From assembly GCF_023518235.1 (NCBI RefSeq), contig NZ_CP090423.1, forward strand, positions 2,294,001 to 2,358,000: a DNA stretch of 64,000 nucleotides, written 5' to 3'. The DNA is from Stenotrophomonas maltophilia (GTDB taxonomy: Bacteria > Pseudomonadota > Gammaproteobacteria > Xanthomonadales > Xanthomonadaceae). Shown here in pieces: positions 44,281-52,228 of the stretch (positions are counted from its first letter, which is position 1; each line of letters begins with the position of its first letter). The notes below the pieces were generated by a model, which saw only the letters and a program-made list of their open reading frames with translations, ran no database searches and had not been told where the DNA came from. Position numbers and translations under genes: made by a program.

Positions 44281-45786
44281 TCAACGGCGCCGGCGCCGCA
44301 GCTTCATCCGCACCCGGCGGTAACCGATCACCGTGGCCGTCGCACACAGCGCGGTGCCGGCCATGCTCAACAGCAGCAGCACGCCCAACCGGGCCGTCTC
44401 CTGCCGCAGCATCGCCGGCAGGTCCCAGCTGTGCAGGAAGTAGAACAGCCAGCGCCCGGCCCGCTCACGATGCCCCAGGGTCAGCAGTGGGTCACCGCTG
44501 GCCAGATCGAAGTAGACGCGCGTTGCTTCGGCATCGCCGAAGTCCGCCACTGCCACCGGGAAGCGGCGCACCGCCGCACCGTTCATCGCCTCCGGCGCAC
44601 GTGGATAGAAATAGGCATCGGCTGCATGCAGCAGCGTGAACCGATGCATCGGCGCGGCGGACATCGCCTGCGCTTTGTGCTGCAGCCATGCCAGCGGCAG
44701 CCACTGCATCAACCGAAGATGCCCTTCGCCCGCGGCCACGATGCGCGTATCGCCCTGCCCGTCCAGCAGCAGCGCGAACAGCTCACCGCCGATGCGCCGC
44801 CACTGGATCTCCACCGGCATGAACGCCCCCTCGTGGGCCGCAGCCAGCAGCGCTGCCGGTTGGCCCAGCGCGCCATTCACCGCCACCGCATCGCCGCGAT
44901 AGTGCGCCGTGTTGATCGCTTCGCGCGTACTGCTGAAGACGCCCAGTGGATTCATCGACATCAGACCACTGAAGATCCAGGTGAACACGAACGCCGCAGC
45001 CGCCAGACCGATCAGATGATGCCAGCGCATCCACGGCTCGACGTACGGCGTCTTCGCACCGGAACGATAGTGCCCACGGAAACGCCAGCGCCACACGCCC
45101 ACCACGATGCCGCTCACTGCCGCCAGCGTGCACAGCGCGGACAGCACGATCACCACCCACGTCCACACCGGGTCCACCGACTGCATGCGCAGGAAGTACA
45201 GCCAGTGCAGCCACGCCCCCACATAGTTCCAGCGCTGCTGCACATGCGGTGCATCCAGTACCACCTCACCGGTGCGCGAAGACACATACAGGTCGCCCGG
45301 CTGCGCACCGCCCACCTCCACCCGGTACAGCGGCCGATGCGCGTCCAGCGCACGCGAATGGGTCCAGCGGTCCTCATCCACGCGCATCGCACCGACGAAG
45401 GCTGGCCCGCCGGCAAACTGCGCCGCCGAGGCTTCGGCGCGCTGTGCCGAGACCGACAGCAGGGCCTGCCCGGTGTGCGCCGACCACGCCCCCACGTGGT
45501 TGCCACTACGCACCACGTAGGCAGGCTCGCCACGCAGCGTGGTCAGCACCACGCTCTCCGGCTCGGCGTGCACTGCTGCCGGCAACGCCGACAAGCCAAG
45601 CAGCCCGTGCGCATCGCCCAGCACAGGCAACGCCGCCAGCCGCTCACCGGGTGTCAGCTTCGGGTAGCCGATGAACAGCATCACCATGCCGCTGACGAAC
45701 CACAGCAGCATCAGCAGGCATCCGCCGATGCCCAGCCAACGGTGCACCAGATAGGTCCAGCGCTTGGCGGTGGATCGCAGCGACAT
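44281..45786 (-). CDS. PepSY-associated TM domain protein
   Basis: The 501-residue membrane protein has an N-terminal helix (GIGGCLLMLLWFVSGMVMLFI), periplasmic PepSY-type segments (SRTGEVVLDAPHVQQRW), and further helices including LIGLAAAAFVFTWIFSGLMSMNP and a final VLLLLSMAGTALCATA. Such proteins are often encoded with TonB receptors and may act as metal reductases or iron-handling components. It is 11 bp downstream of the TonB receptor gene, so they are cotranscribed. Confidence 0.88.
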   Translation of the reverse strand: MSLRSTAKRWTYLVHRWLGIGGCLLMLLWFVSGMVMLFIGYPKLTPGERLAALPVLGDAHGLLGLSALPAAVHAEPESVVLTTLRGEPAYVVRSGNHVGAWSAHTGQALLSVSAQRAEASAAQFAGGPAFVGAMRVDEDRWTHSRALDAHRPLYRVEVGGAQPGDLYVSSRTGEVVLDAPHVQQRWNYVGAWLHWLYFLRMQSVDPVWTWVVIVLSALCTLAAVSGIVVGVWRWRFRGHYRSGAKTPYVEPWMRWHHLIGLAAAAFVFTWIFSGLMSMNPLGVFSSTREAINTAHYRGDAVAVNGALGQPAALLAAAHEGAFMPVEIQWRRIGGELFALLLDGQGDTRIVAAGEGHLRLMQWLPLAWLQHKAQAMSAAPMHRFTLLHAADAYFYPRAPEAMNGAAVRRFPVAVADFGDAEATRVYFDLASGDPLLTLGHRERAGRWLFYFLHSWDLPAMLRQETARLGVLLLLSMAGTALCATATVIGYRRVRMKLRRRRR

Positions 45787-45797
45787 GGCCGGCGTCC

Positions 45798-47936
45798 TCA
45801 GAAGCGATGGTCGAGCGTGAACTCGACGCGGCGGTCCGCGCCCAGCAACCACTGTGTGCTGGTGTAGTACGCGGTGGCGTAATACGCCTTGTCGAACACA
45901 TTGAACAGGCGCGCGCTCACCCGCGTACGCGGTGCCGCCTGCCAGGTCAGCGCCAGGTCGGTGGTGCTGTAGCCGGGCAGCTCCAGGGTGTTGGCGTTGT
46001 CAGCGTAGCGCTTGCCGACGTAACGCACGCCTGCGGCCGCGTTCCAGTCGGGCAGGAACTGCCAGCTCACCCACACATTGGCCAGGCGCTCGGCCACGTT
46101 CGGCGGCACGTTGCCATCACGCGACACCAGCATCGCCGGCGAACCGGTGGTTTCCAGAAAGTCCTCGAACTCGGCCTTCAGCAGCGTGGCGTTGGCATCG
46201 AGCGACCACTGCGGCGCGAAGGCCCAGGTCAACGACGCTTCAATGCCGCGCGAGGTCTGCGCTCCCACCTGCACGCGGCGATCCGGTTGCAGTGGGTCAC
46301 GGCTGAGCAGCCCGGTCTTGCGGATGCGGTACGCCGCCAACGTCCACTCGCCACCGTCGAAGGCCTGCTTCAGGCCCACCTCGATCTGCCGCCCCTTGGC
46401 CAGGTCGAAGGCACCGTTGGCCGGGCTGATCATCAGCAGGCCGCTGACCGGGTCGGCCGCCTGCGAGTACTGCGCATACAGGCTCAACGTCGGCTGCAGC
46501 GCGAACACCGCGCCAGCGCGCCAGCCCGTGCTGTTGTAGGTCTTCGAGAACGCGTTCTGGCCGCTGATCAGATCGGTGCGATCGATGCGCGCGCGGTCAT
46601 GGCGCAGGCCGCCCAGCACCGACCAACGCTCGCTCAGCGTCAGGTGGTCTTCCACGAACAGCGCGTACTGCTCGGCGGCGTTGCGGTAGCGCGGCAGGTT
46701 CGGCGCATCGCTGGCGAACTGGCCCGGCACCGGATGGAACGGATCGACCGGGCCGGAGCTGCCGGCATAGGTGTTGTTGGTGTGCTTGAAGTGCGCGCGG
46801 TTGGCATCCATCCCCACCGCGAAACTGTTGGCAAGACCGCCCACCTCACCCTGCACGCGCAGCGTCGAGGTCAGCCCGGTCTGGTCCTGGTTGTGGGTGA
46901 TCTGGGTGTTGCCCGAGCGGTCAATCAGGCCGGTACGCGGGTTGTAGACATAGGCCTCGGCGTTGCGCCAATCGCGCTGGCTGTCGGTCTGGTAGACGCG
47001 CGTGCGCCATTCCACCTTCGCGCTCGGCGTCCACAGCGCATCGAGCTGGGTCCAGCGGTCACGGAAGCGGATATCACTGTCTTCCACGTTGTAGTTGCGG
47101 TGGCGCAGTGCGTCCAACTGGCGTCCCTCCACCAGCGGCGTGCCGAAGTAGCGCATCGGCTTCTGATGCCCTTGCGCATGGGTAAGCGTCAGCTGCAGGT
47201 CGGTGCGCGGCTGCCACAGCACTGCGCCGGAGAAGGTGGCATCACTGTTGCGCCCACGGTCGATCCAGCCACCGCTGTAGTTGCCACTCAGGTCCAGCCG
47301 GTAGGCCAGCTCGGGCGTCAGCGCGCCCCCACTGCCGAAGCCCAGACGCGCGGTATCTTCACTGCCCACCGTCACGCTGATCTCGTTGTCGATGGCCCCG
47401 CGCGAGGGTTTCTTCGGCACGATGTTGATCACCCCGCCGATCGCACCATCGCCGTGGATCACCGAGGCCGGCCCGCGCAGCACTTCGATGCGCTCGATCG
47501 ACCAGGTATCGAAGGGGAAGGTGATGCCCACGCCGCCGTACTGGCGCAGCCCGTCGTACAGGCGCATCACCGAAGCGCCATCGGTGAAGCCACGGCTGGA
47601 CAGCGCACTCAGGCCGTTGCCCGGGTGCGGCATGGCACTGATCGCACCGGCCCGGCTGATCGCATCGTTGAGGTTGCTGTCGCCGCGCTGCTCCAGCTGT
47701 TCGCGCGAAATCACCGTCAGGCTGGCCGGCGTCTGCAGCACGCTCAGGCCCAGCGCAGAGCCGGCGCTGGCGGTGGCTGACAGCTCGCCGCTGCGGGTAT
47801 CGATCACGCGTACGGTATCCAGCGTGGTCGGTGGTGCCGCATCGGCGGCAAGTACGGGAGCGGTGTTCAGGAGCAACGCGCACATGACAGGCAGCGTCGC
47901 CCGGCGCGGGTGCGCGGCGTTGGGATTCGTTTTCAT
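45798..47936 (-). CDS. TonB-dependent receptor of the siderophore/metal type
   Basis: The 712-residue precursor (start MKTNPNAAH, 47936) has a signal peptide ending APVLA before ADAAPP. A TonB-box-like LDTVRVID follows, then a plug with TPASLTVISREQLEQRG, RGFTDGASVMRLYDG and VLRGPASVIHGDGAIGGVINIVPKKP, and a barrel ending LLGADRRVEFTLDHRF. No Fur box was found in the 129 bp upstream. With DUF2946 upstream and PepSY downstream it forms a metal-uptake-like operon. Confidence 0.9.
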   Translation of the reverse strand: MKTNPNAAHPRRATLPVMCALLLNTAPVLAADAAPPTTLDTVRVIDTRSGELSATASAGSALGLSVLQTPASLTVISREQLEQRGDSNLNDAISRAGAISAMPHPGNGLSALSSRGFTDGASVMRLYDGLRQYGGVGITFPFDTWSIERIEVLRGPASVIHGDGAIGGVINIVPKKPSRGAIDNEISVTVGSEDTARLGFGSGGALTPELAYRLDLSGNYSGGWIDRGRNSDATFSGAVLWQPRTDLQLTLTHAQGHQKPMRYFGTPLVEGRQLDALRHRNYNVEDSDIRFRDRWTQLDALWTPSAKVEWRTRVYQTDSQRDWRNAEAYVYNPRTGLIDRSGNTQITHNQDQTGLTSTLRVQGEVGGLANSFAVGMDANRAHFKHTNNTYAGSSGPVDPFHPVPGQFASDAPNLPRYRNAAEQYALFVEDHLTLSERWSVLGGLRHDRARIDRTDLISGQNAFSKTYNSTGWRAGAVFALQPTLSLYAQYSQAADPVSGLLMISPANGAFDLAKGRQIEVGLKQAFDGGEWTLAAYRIRKTGLLSRDPLQPDRRVQVGAQTSRGIEASLTWAFAPQWSLDANATLLKAEFEDFLETTGSPAMLVSRDGNVPPNVAERLANVWVSWQFLPDWNAAAGVRYVGKRYADNANTLELPGYSTTDLALTWQAAPRTRVSARLFNVFDKAYYATAYYTSTQWLLGADRRVEFTLDHRF

Positions 47937-48065
47937 TTGTTCGCGGCATGCAAGGCCACCCCGCAATGGCAGGGCAGCAATCAGAAAGGGACAAACACGC
48001 GCGTGCGGGCACCGGCCGTGGCCGGCAACCTCATGGAAGGAAGATCAATGCAGCGCGCGTGGGGC

Positions 48066-48503
48066 TCAGGCAGCCATCAAGACCGGCGGCCCACGCGCTC
48101 CCAATGTGCCCCTGACGCGTTGTGGCAACGCCTGCACCGCACCGCGCAGCGCGCGGCACACCGCGGCCATCGGCACCAGCAGCAACAACGCCGCTACCAA
48201 CAACGTGATCAACCGCGCTGCGATCAGGCAGTAATCGCAATCCACGCCCATCTCATGATCGGCATGGGGATCGGCGGGCGGCTTCGTTGCAGCCTCGCCG
48301 TGCGGCATCGCCATCGCGTGATGGTCGTGATGGCCCTCCATCGCGTGCTGCGCATGCTGGGAGTGATCCATCGCCGCCACCGGCACCACCGCGGCCACGT
48401 GCCCGTGCGCCAGCCAGCGGCTCACCAGCGGGGCGAGCAGCACCAGCAGCAGGGCAAGCCAAGCCAGGGCCTGGAACCGGCGGTGGAGGACAGAATGACG
48501 CAC
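48066..48503 (-). CDS. DUF2946 His-rich membrane protein
   Basis: The 145-residue protein (GTG start) has an N-terminal helix and a His/Met-rich stretch at residues 45-80 (DHSQHAQHAMEGHHDHHAMAM). CDYC follows, then a second helix LITLLVAALLLLVPMAAVC. DUF2946 proteins are commonly next to metal receptors, and the His/Met/Cys content suggests copper or another soft metal. The role as a metal sensor, chaperone or carrier is inferred. Confidence 0.87.
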   Translation of the reverse strand: MRHSVLHRRFQALAWLALLLVLLAPLVSRWLAHGHVAAVVPVAAMDHSQHAQHAMEGHHDHHAMAMPHGEAATKPPADPHADHEMGVDCDYCLIAARLITLLVAALLLLVPMAAVCRALRGAVQALPQRVRGTLGARGPPVLMAA

Positions 48504-48624
48504 CCGGCCATTCTACGGGCCCGCAGCCAACCTTGGACCCCGTTCAGGGTTTGCCCCCTGCGACACGGTGACGCAGGCCTGTGCGGCCGGCCAGCTCGAT
48601 GGGCATGCCCTGCCCCAGCGCTCT

Positions 48625-48649
48625 GCAGATCCACGCCATGCGTGGATGC
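48625..48649. repeat. SMAG-like palindrome GCAGATCCACGCCATGCGTGG
   Basis: A GTAG-like head (GCAG) is followed by the stem ATCCACGC-CATGCGTGGAT. A relative lies at about 6390-6412. It sits just beyond the tautomerase stop codon. Confidence 0.65.
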
Positions 48650-48659
48650 TTTTCGCCCA

Positions 48660-49040
48660 TCAACTCACGTACTGGGCCACACCATTACCGAACGACCAGT
48701 TTTCCTTCTTCACTTCCACCAGATTGATGAACACATCTTCGCGGCGGATGCCCACTGCCGCGTGCAGGCCCTCGGCAATGCCCAGGTACAGCGCCTTCTT
48801 CTGCTCCAGCGTGCGCCCTTCGTTCCAGGTGATCTGGATGCAGATGAAATCGTCGGTACGGTCCACGCCCAGGTAGCCGGGGTCGTAGATCAGCGTGCCG
48901 GGCGCGTGTTCCTGGAAGATCTGGAAGCGGTCGTTTTCCGGTACCCCCACCGCGCGCATGGCCTGGTAGATGGTTTCACCGACGCGTTGCAGGTAGTCGG
49001 CGGATTTGCCTTTGCGAAGATCGATGCGGGCGAGCGGCAT
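48660..49040 (-). CDS. Tautomerase family protein
   Basis: The 126-residue protein begins MPLARIDLRKG with proline after the initiator Met, the catalytic base of the 4-oxalocrotonate tautomerase/MIF superfamily. It is about twice a 4-OT monomer, so it is probably a fused-repeat member; RDEDVFINLVEV-like second-half strand and FQIFQEHAPG segments are present. The substrate is unknown. Confidence 0.87.
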   Translation of the reverse strand: MPLARIDLRKGKSADYLQRVGETIYQAMRAVGVPENDRFQIFQEHAPGTLIYDPGYLGVDRTDDFICIQITWNEGRTLEQKKALYLGIAEGLHAAVGIRREDVFINLVEVKKENWSFGNGVAQYVS

Positions 49041-49405
49041 GGCGGGGCTCCAGAGTGGATGGGCGCGGCAATGGGCTGAGACTACGCCTGCCCGAGGTGG
49101 TGGGACAGCGCAGGGATGGAATCCTCTGCTCTCATGGATGGCACATTCGGTAGGGCCACGCCGGATGACGTGATTGCCACGTGGAGACGACCGTCGAGCG
49201 GCGCAATCCGGTTCAGGCGCGGGCGGCGGGTTGCGCCATGGAGGATGGGGCGCACATGGAGCGAGTGCTGGGCTGCACAGATCCGGAAACGCCGGCTCCT
49301 GCCGGGCGTACTTACAACTTTCCTCACTGACTTCCGTGTTTGCACGAATCGATGATCGCCTCGCCGAGGCAGGTTGCCTTGGTCGGGATTGGCGTCTCGA
49401 ATAAA
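49041..49405. other. Non-coding stretch before the structured RNA candidate
   Basis: No gene is supported; the open frames here have no family resemblance and no start signal. A promoter for the structured element downstream could lie here, but no clear -35/-10 pair was found by eye. Confidence 0.5.
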
Positions 49406-49580
49406 CGAACAAGCTTCAAGGCCTGCGAAATCAATCGCAGCTGAGAGAATGCACCGACTGCCGTCAATGGCGGACGGTGCGTGGGGATCGCAAGATCCGC
49501 CAGGCGTTCTTCTCCCTTGAAGCTTGTTTGCCTTGGTACGCCAACCCGCACCGTCCGCCACCTTCGCTTCGGAAGGTGGC
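49406..49580 (+). ncRNA. Candidate structured RNA/leader with competing pairings
   Basis: A 16-bp outer stem (CGAACAAGCTTCAAGG at 49406-49421 with 49515-49530, one G-U) encloses three hairpins: CTGCGA/TCGCAG (49423-49440), an 11-bp stem with one A-A mismatch (49451-49480), and GGATC-GCAA-GATCC with a GNRA loop (49485-49498). The strand 49468-49481 can instead pair perfectly over 14 bp with 49547-49560. That partner runs into a hairpin (49557-49580, 9-bp arms, possible UUCG loop) 23 nt before the next start codon. This looks like a switch or attenuator leader, or a free-standing RNA. The class is not recognised. Confidence 0.6.
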
Positions 49581-49603
49581 TTCATGCCAGTGAGGGTTTC
49601 GCC

Positions 49604-50011
49604 ATGACCAACCGCACCGCCGTCCATCCCCGCCTCTACGCTCTGATCGGCGACATCGCCGCCGACGTGCCCGAGGACCTCGCACGCGAGATCGAGTGCG
49701 CTTTGCACGAACAGCATCTGCCCGTGCAGTCGCCTGCCTTCTTCTCTTGCCTCAATGCCATCAACCGCGCCGACGGCGATGACGGACAACCGTGCAGCAG
49801 CCTCACCCTTTGCGCCAGCAATCACGCCTCGCTCCGCCGCTCGCTGTCCGGGCTCAGTGCATTGCTCGACCTGCTGCAGGCGGGCGATCGAGCGCGCGCC
49901 GAGGGTGGCGCGGGCCAGCAGTTGGGTGCCTTCCACACTGATGGACTGATCGTGGCCGCGCGACAACTGGTGCGCGAGGCGCATCACTGCCTCTCCGGCG
50001 GCGAGGCCTGA
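49604..50011 (+). CDS. Hypothetical protein behind the structured leader
   Basis: The 135-residue protein begins MTNRTAVHPRLYALIGDIAAD and is helical, with several short acidic segments, cysteines at residues near FFSCLNA, PCSSLTLC and HHCL, and no catalytic motif. No family is recognised. The ATG follows the hairpin at 49557-49580 by 23 nt, in a context suggesting control by the upstream RNA. A second unknown gene lies 52 bp downstream. Confidence 0.7.
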   Translation: MTNRTAVHPRLYALIGDIAADVPEDLAREIECALHEQHLPVQSPAFFSCLNAINRADGDDGQPCSSLTLCASNHASLRRSLSGLSALLDLLQAGDRARAEGGAGQQLGAFHTDGLIVAARQLVREAHHCLSGGEA

Positions 50012-50063
50012 CCCGCCCGGATACGCTCCCGCTACAATCGCGCAGGGAGCGCAGGAGGCCGCA

Positions 50064-50627
50064 ATGGACGCCGAACACCTGGAGTACTTCAAGGCCGCAC
50101 TGGAAGGCCGCGCAAGCGTGGGCTGGAACGTGTGGTTTGCCGCCAACCAGCAGGCGCTTTCGCAGCAGTTGAGCCGCCCTGCGCTGCTGCGGTTGAAGTT
50201 CAATCAGCTAGATGAAGCCGAACGCCTGCTGGCCGAGGCAGGCATCGTGCCCGCCAGCACGGCGGGCAAGCGCTACGAGATGTACTGCGCACAGTTCGCA
50301 CTGGACGTGCTGGATGAAAAAGGCCGGCCACTGCCGGCCATCTGGCGCGCGGCGCATGGCGGTGCCATCGGCCTGCTTGCCGATGGCGAACATGAAGCGG
50401 GCCAGGCGAAGCTGCTCGCGGAATTCCGCCGCGTCCGCAAGCGCGGGCTGCAGCAGGCCCACGAATGGTTGGCCGATCTGTGCTTTGAAGGCGAGATGGA
50501 GCTGACCAGCGGCAATGCCGAGGTGGGCCGTAGTCTGTTGGCGGTGGTGGTGCAGGCCGGCAGCGGCCACGACCTGCTGGATGCTACGTCGATGATCGCG
50601 CGGGAGCTATTGGACGAACACGGCTGA
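50064..50627 (+). CDS. Hypothetical helical protein
   Basis: The 187-residue protein (MDAEHLEYFKAALEGRASVGWNVWF-like start) is predicted all-helical, with leucine/alanine-rich segments that might form tetratricopeptide- or Sel1-like helical hairpins (GKLLAEFRRVRKRG, AHEWLADLCFEGEME). A GGGAGCGCAGGAGG ribosome-binding region precedes it. The function is unknown. It is followed by a bidirectional terminator shared with tRNA-Val. Confidence 0.72.
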   Translation: MDAEHLEYFKAALEGRASVGWNVWFAANQQALSQQLSRPALLRLKFNQLDEAERLLAEAGIVPASTAGKRYEMYCAQFALDVLDEKGRPLPAIWRAAHGGAIGLLADGEHEAGQAKLLAEFRRVRKRGLQQAHEWLADLCFEGEMELTSGNAEVGRSLLAVVVQAGSGHDLLDATSMIARELLDEHG

Positions 50628-50639
50628 AACGGTGTGCGC

Positions 50640-50700
50640 ATCCAGCTGATCCTGCTGGATCGCAGGCAACAAAAAAGCCCCCATTGCTGGAGGCTTTTTT
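50640..50700. terminator. Bidirectional intrinsic terminator between hypothetical gene and tRNA-Val
   Basis: A first hairpin ATCCAGC-N7-GCTGGAT lies at 50640-50660. The main terminator at 50671-50700 has AAAAAAGCC and GGCTTTTTT arms, so it ends transcription from both sides: the hypothetical gene on plus, tRNA-Val on minus. Confidence 0.9.
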
Positions 50701-50712
50701 CGTTCTGCAACA

Positions 50713-50787
50713 TGGTGGGCGGTACAGGGATCGAACCTGTGACCCTTGCCGTGTGAAGGCAATGCTCTACCGCTGAGCTAACCGCCC
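50713..50787 (-). tRNA. tRNA-Val (anticodon CAC)
   Basis: The 75-nt tRNA on the minus strand has a GGGCGGT/ACCGCCC acceptor stem, D-arm AGCTCAGCGGTAGAGC, anticodon loop TTCACAC (anticodon CAC, codon GUG), T-arm with GGTTCGATCC, and encoded CCA. No integrase or att-like duplication is adjacent. Confidence 0.97.
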
Positions 50788-50807
50788 GGTGTGTTGCTGA
50801 GCCGCTC

Positions 50808-50835
50808 ATTATAGGGGCTTTTCAGAGGCCGTCAA
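50808..50835 (-). promoter_or_regulatory. Strong sigma-70 promoter for tRNA-Val
   Basis: On the minus strand TTGACG (50830-50835) and TATAAT (50808-50813) are spaced 16 bp, followed by a GC-rich discriminator (GAGCGGC). Initiation at about 50801 leaves a 13-14 nt leader before the tRNA. The GC-rich discriminator is typical of stringently controlled stable-RNA promoters. Confidence 0.9.
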
Positions 50836-50877
50836 CACTTTTTCACATTCGTGTTCACGGGCGTTTTCCGGGGCATG

Positions 50878-50901
50878 CAGCCGAGCATGGCTCGGCTCTA
50901 C
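50878..50901 (-). repeat. SMAG repeat between tRNA-Val promoter and pilZ
   Basis: The minus strand reads GTAGAGCCGAGCCATGCTCG then GCTGC, a GTAG-headed palindrome. It lies 20 bp downstream of the pilZ stop on the minus strand and may form its mRNA 3' end. Confidence 0.87.
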
Positions 50902-50921
50902 AGGAAGGCCCCCGCGCAGCC

Positions 50922-51275
50922 TCACATCGTATGGGTCGGCTTGTCCGAGCTGGTCAGGCCGGCCAGCAGGGTCTCGATCTTGTGGCGCACGCCCTCGCCT
51001 TCGGCACCGTCGGCCAGCTGCACGCCGATGCCGGCGGTGCGGTTGCCCTGCGCGCCGGCCGGGGTCACCCAGATCACCTTGCCGGCCACCGGCAGGCGCT
51101 CGCTGGAATCGGGCAGGGTCAGCAGCAGGAACACCTCGTCGCCCAGGAAGTAGCGCTTGGGCGTGGGCACGAAGATGCCGCCGTTCTTCACGAACGGCAT
51201 GTACGCGCTGTACAGCGCGGCTTTGTCCTTCACAGCCAGGGACAGGATGCCCTGGCGGGCGTTGCTGGCACTCAT
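50922..51275 (-). CDS. pilZ: PilZ domain protein, type IV pilus associated
   Basis: This 117-residue single PilZ domain is of the canonical pilus-biogenesis type (ISLAVKDKAALYSAYMPFVKNGGIFVPTPK). Such PilZ proteins often lack the RxxxR/DxSxxG c-di-GMP residues, and I do not see them here. It works with PilF/PilB-type ATPases and FimX-like proteins in Xanthomonas. Its start overlaps the holB stop by 4 bp, the standard tmk-holB-pilZ order. Confidence 0.93.
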   Translation of the reverse strand: MSASNARQGILSLAVKDKAALYSAYMPFVKNGGIFVPTPKRYFLGDEVFLLLTLPDSSERLPVAGKVIWVTPAGAQGNRTAGIGVQLADGAEGEGVRHKIETLLAGLTSSDKPTHTM

Positions 51276-52228
51276 CGATTTCCCCTTGCGGCAGGCCGCT
51301 CGTTCACCTTGTTCCAGGCCAGCAGCAACTCGACCACGGCAAGGTCTGCACGCACTGTGGTGCGCAGCAGGTCGCGGGTGCGGTTGGCCGCATCGAACCA
51401 GGCTGCAAGCTTGTGCAATCGCTCCGGCGTGGTCAAGGCATCGGTGCTGGCCTGGGCCAGCGCCAGGTCGGCGGCAAAGCGCAGGCGCAGCGCCGCGTTG
51501 TCATCGCCGCACCACTTCTGCGCCAGCTCCACCGCGCCGGTCTTGCCGGTGGCCAGCTGTTCCAGCTCGCGGCCGACCTCGCGGCGCAGGCTCAGGCCGT
51601 CTTCGCGCAGCCAGTTGTCGGCCTGGCCGGGATGGCCGCGCGTGGCCTCCAGCGCTTCGCGTGCCGACGCCTCGCTGTGGCCCTGCTGCTGCAGCCAGGC
51701 CAGCGCTTCGTGCTGCGGCGGCAACTTGAATTCCAGGCGCTGGCAGCGGCTGCGGATGGTCTGCGGCAGGCGCGCCGGGTCGCTGCTGATCAGCCACAGG
51801 TAACGGCCGGGCTGCGGCTCTTCCAGGGTCTTCAGCAGTGCATTGGCGGCCGAGCGGTTGATCGCATCGGCCGGGTCGACGATCACCACCTGTGCCACGC
51901 CGTACTGCGGGGTCAGCGCCAGCTTGTCGGTGATCTCGCGCACCTGTTCGATCACGATCTCGGTGCGCAGCTTGTCGCCGCTCTTGTTGGGAATGAAGCT
52001 GACCAGCTGCAGGTCCGGATGCGTACCCGCCGCGATCAGCTGGCGCGTGCGTGTGGCGTGTGCAGCGTCGCCACGGGCCAGCACGTGGTCGGCCAGCGCC
52101 AGCGCCACCTCGCGCTTGCCCAGCCCGGCCGGGCCGCAGATCAGCAGGCCGTGACCGAGACGATCGGCATCGAGTGCCGCCACGGTCTGGTCGAAGGCGC
52201 GCTGCTGCCACGGCGAAAACGTGCTCAT
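51272..52228 (-). CDS. holB: DNA polymerase III delta-prime subunit
   Basis: HolB is the rigid stator of the clamp-loader. The 318-residue AAA+ protein has GPAGLGKRE (residues 32-40, a degenerate but P-loop-like site), VVIVDPADAINRSAANALLKTLEEPQP (Walker B and sensor region) and RSRCQRLEF. It overlaps tmk and pilZ by 4 bp each, indicating translational coupling. The usual zinc-module cysteines are not evident by eye in the segment CGPAG only. Confidence 0.92.
   Translation of the reverse strand: MSTFSPWQQRAFDQTVAALDADRLGHGLLICGPAGLGKREVALALADHVLARGDAAHATRTRQLIAAGTHPDLQLVSFIPNKSGDKLRTEIVIEQVREITDKLALTPQYGVAQVVIVDPADAINRSAANALLKTLEEPQPGRYLWLISSDPARLPQTIRSRCQRLEFKLPPQHEALAWLQQQGHSEASAREALEATRGHPGQADNWLREDGLSLRREVGRELEQLATGKTGAVELAQKWCGDDNAALRLRFAADLALAQASTDALTTPERLHKLAAWFDAANRTRDLLRTTVRADLAVVELLLAWNKVNERPAARGNR

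Noticed and set aside
49406..49530. Retron (msr-msd) interpretation of the structured region
   Set aside because: The outer inverted repeats fit superficially, but no reverse transcriptase gene is adjacent, so it was kept only as an alternative in the RNA finding.
49082..49603. Possible protein-coding frames in the gap between the tautomerase and hypothetical genes
   Set aside because: The frames have no family resemblance, no ribosome-binding site and cross the predicted RNA stems. The region is better explained as non-coding.
50713..50787. tRNA-Val as a genomic-island attachment site
   Set aside because: No integrase and no repeated tRNA 3' end were seen nearby, and both sides carry ordinary core or conserved-looking genes.
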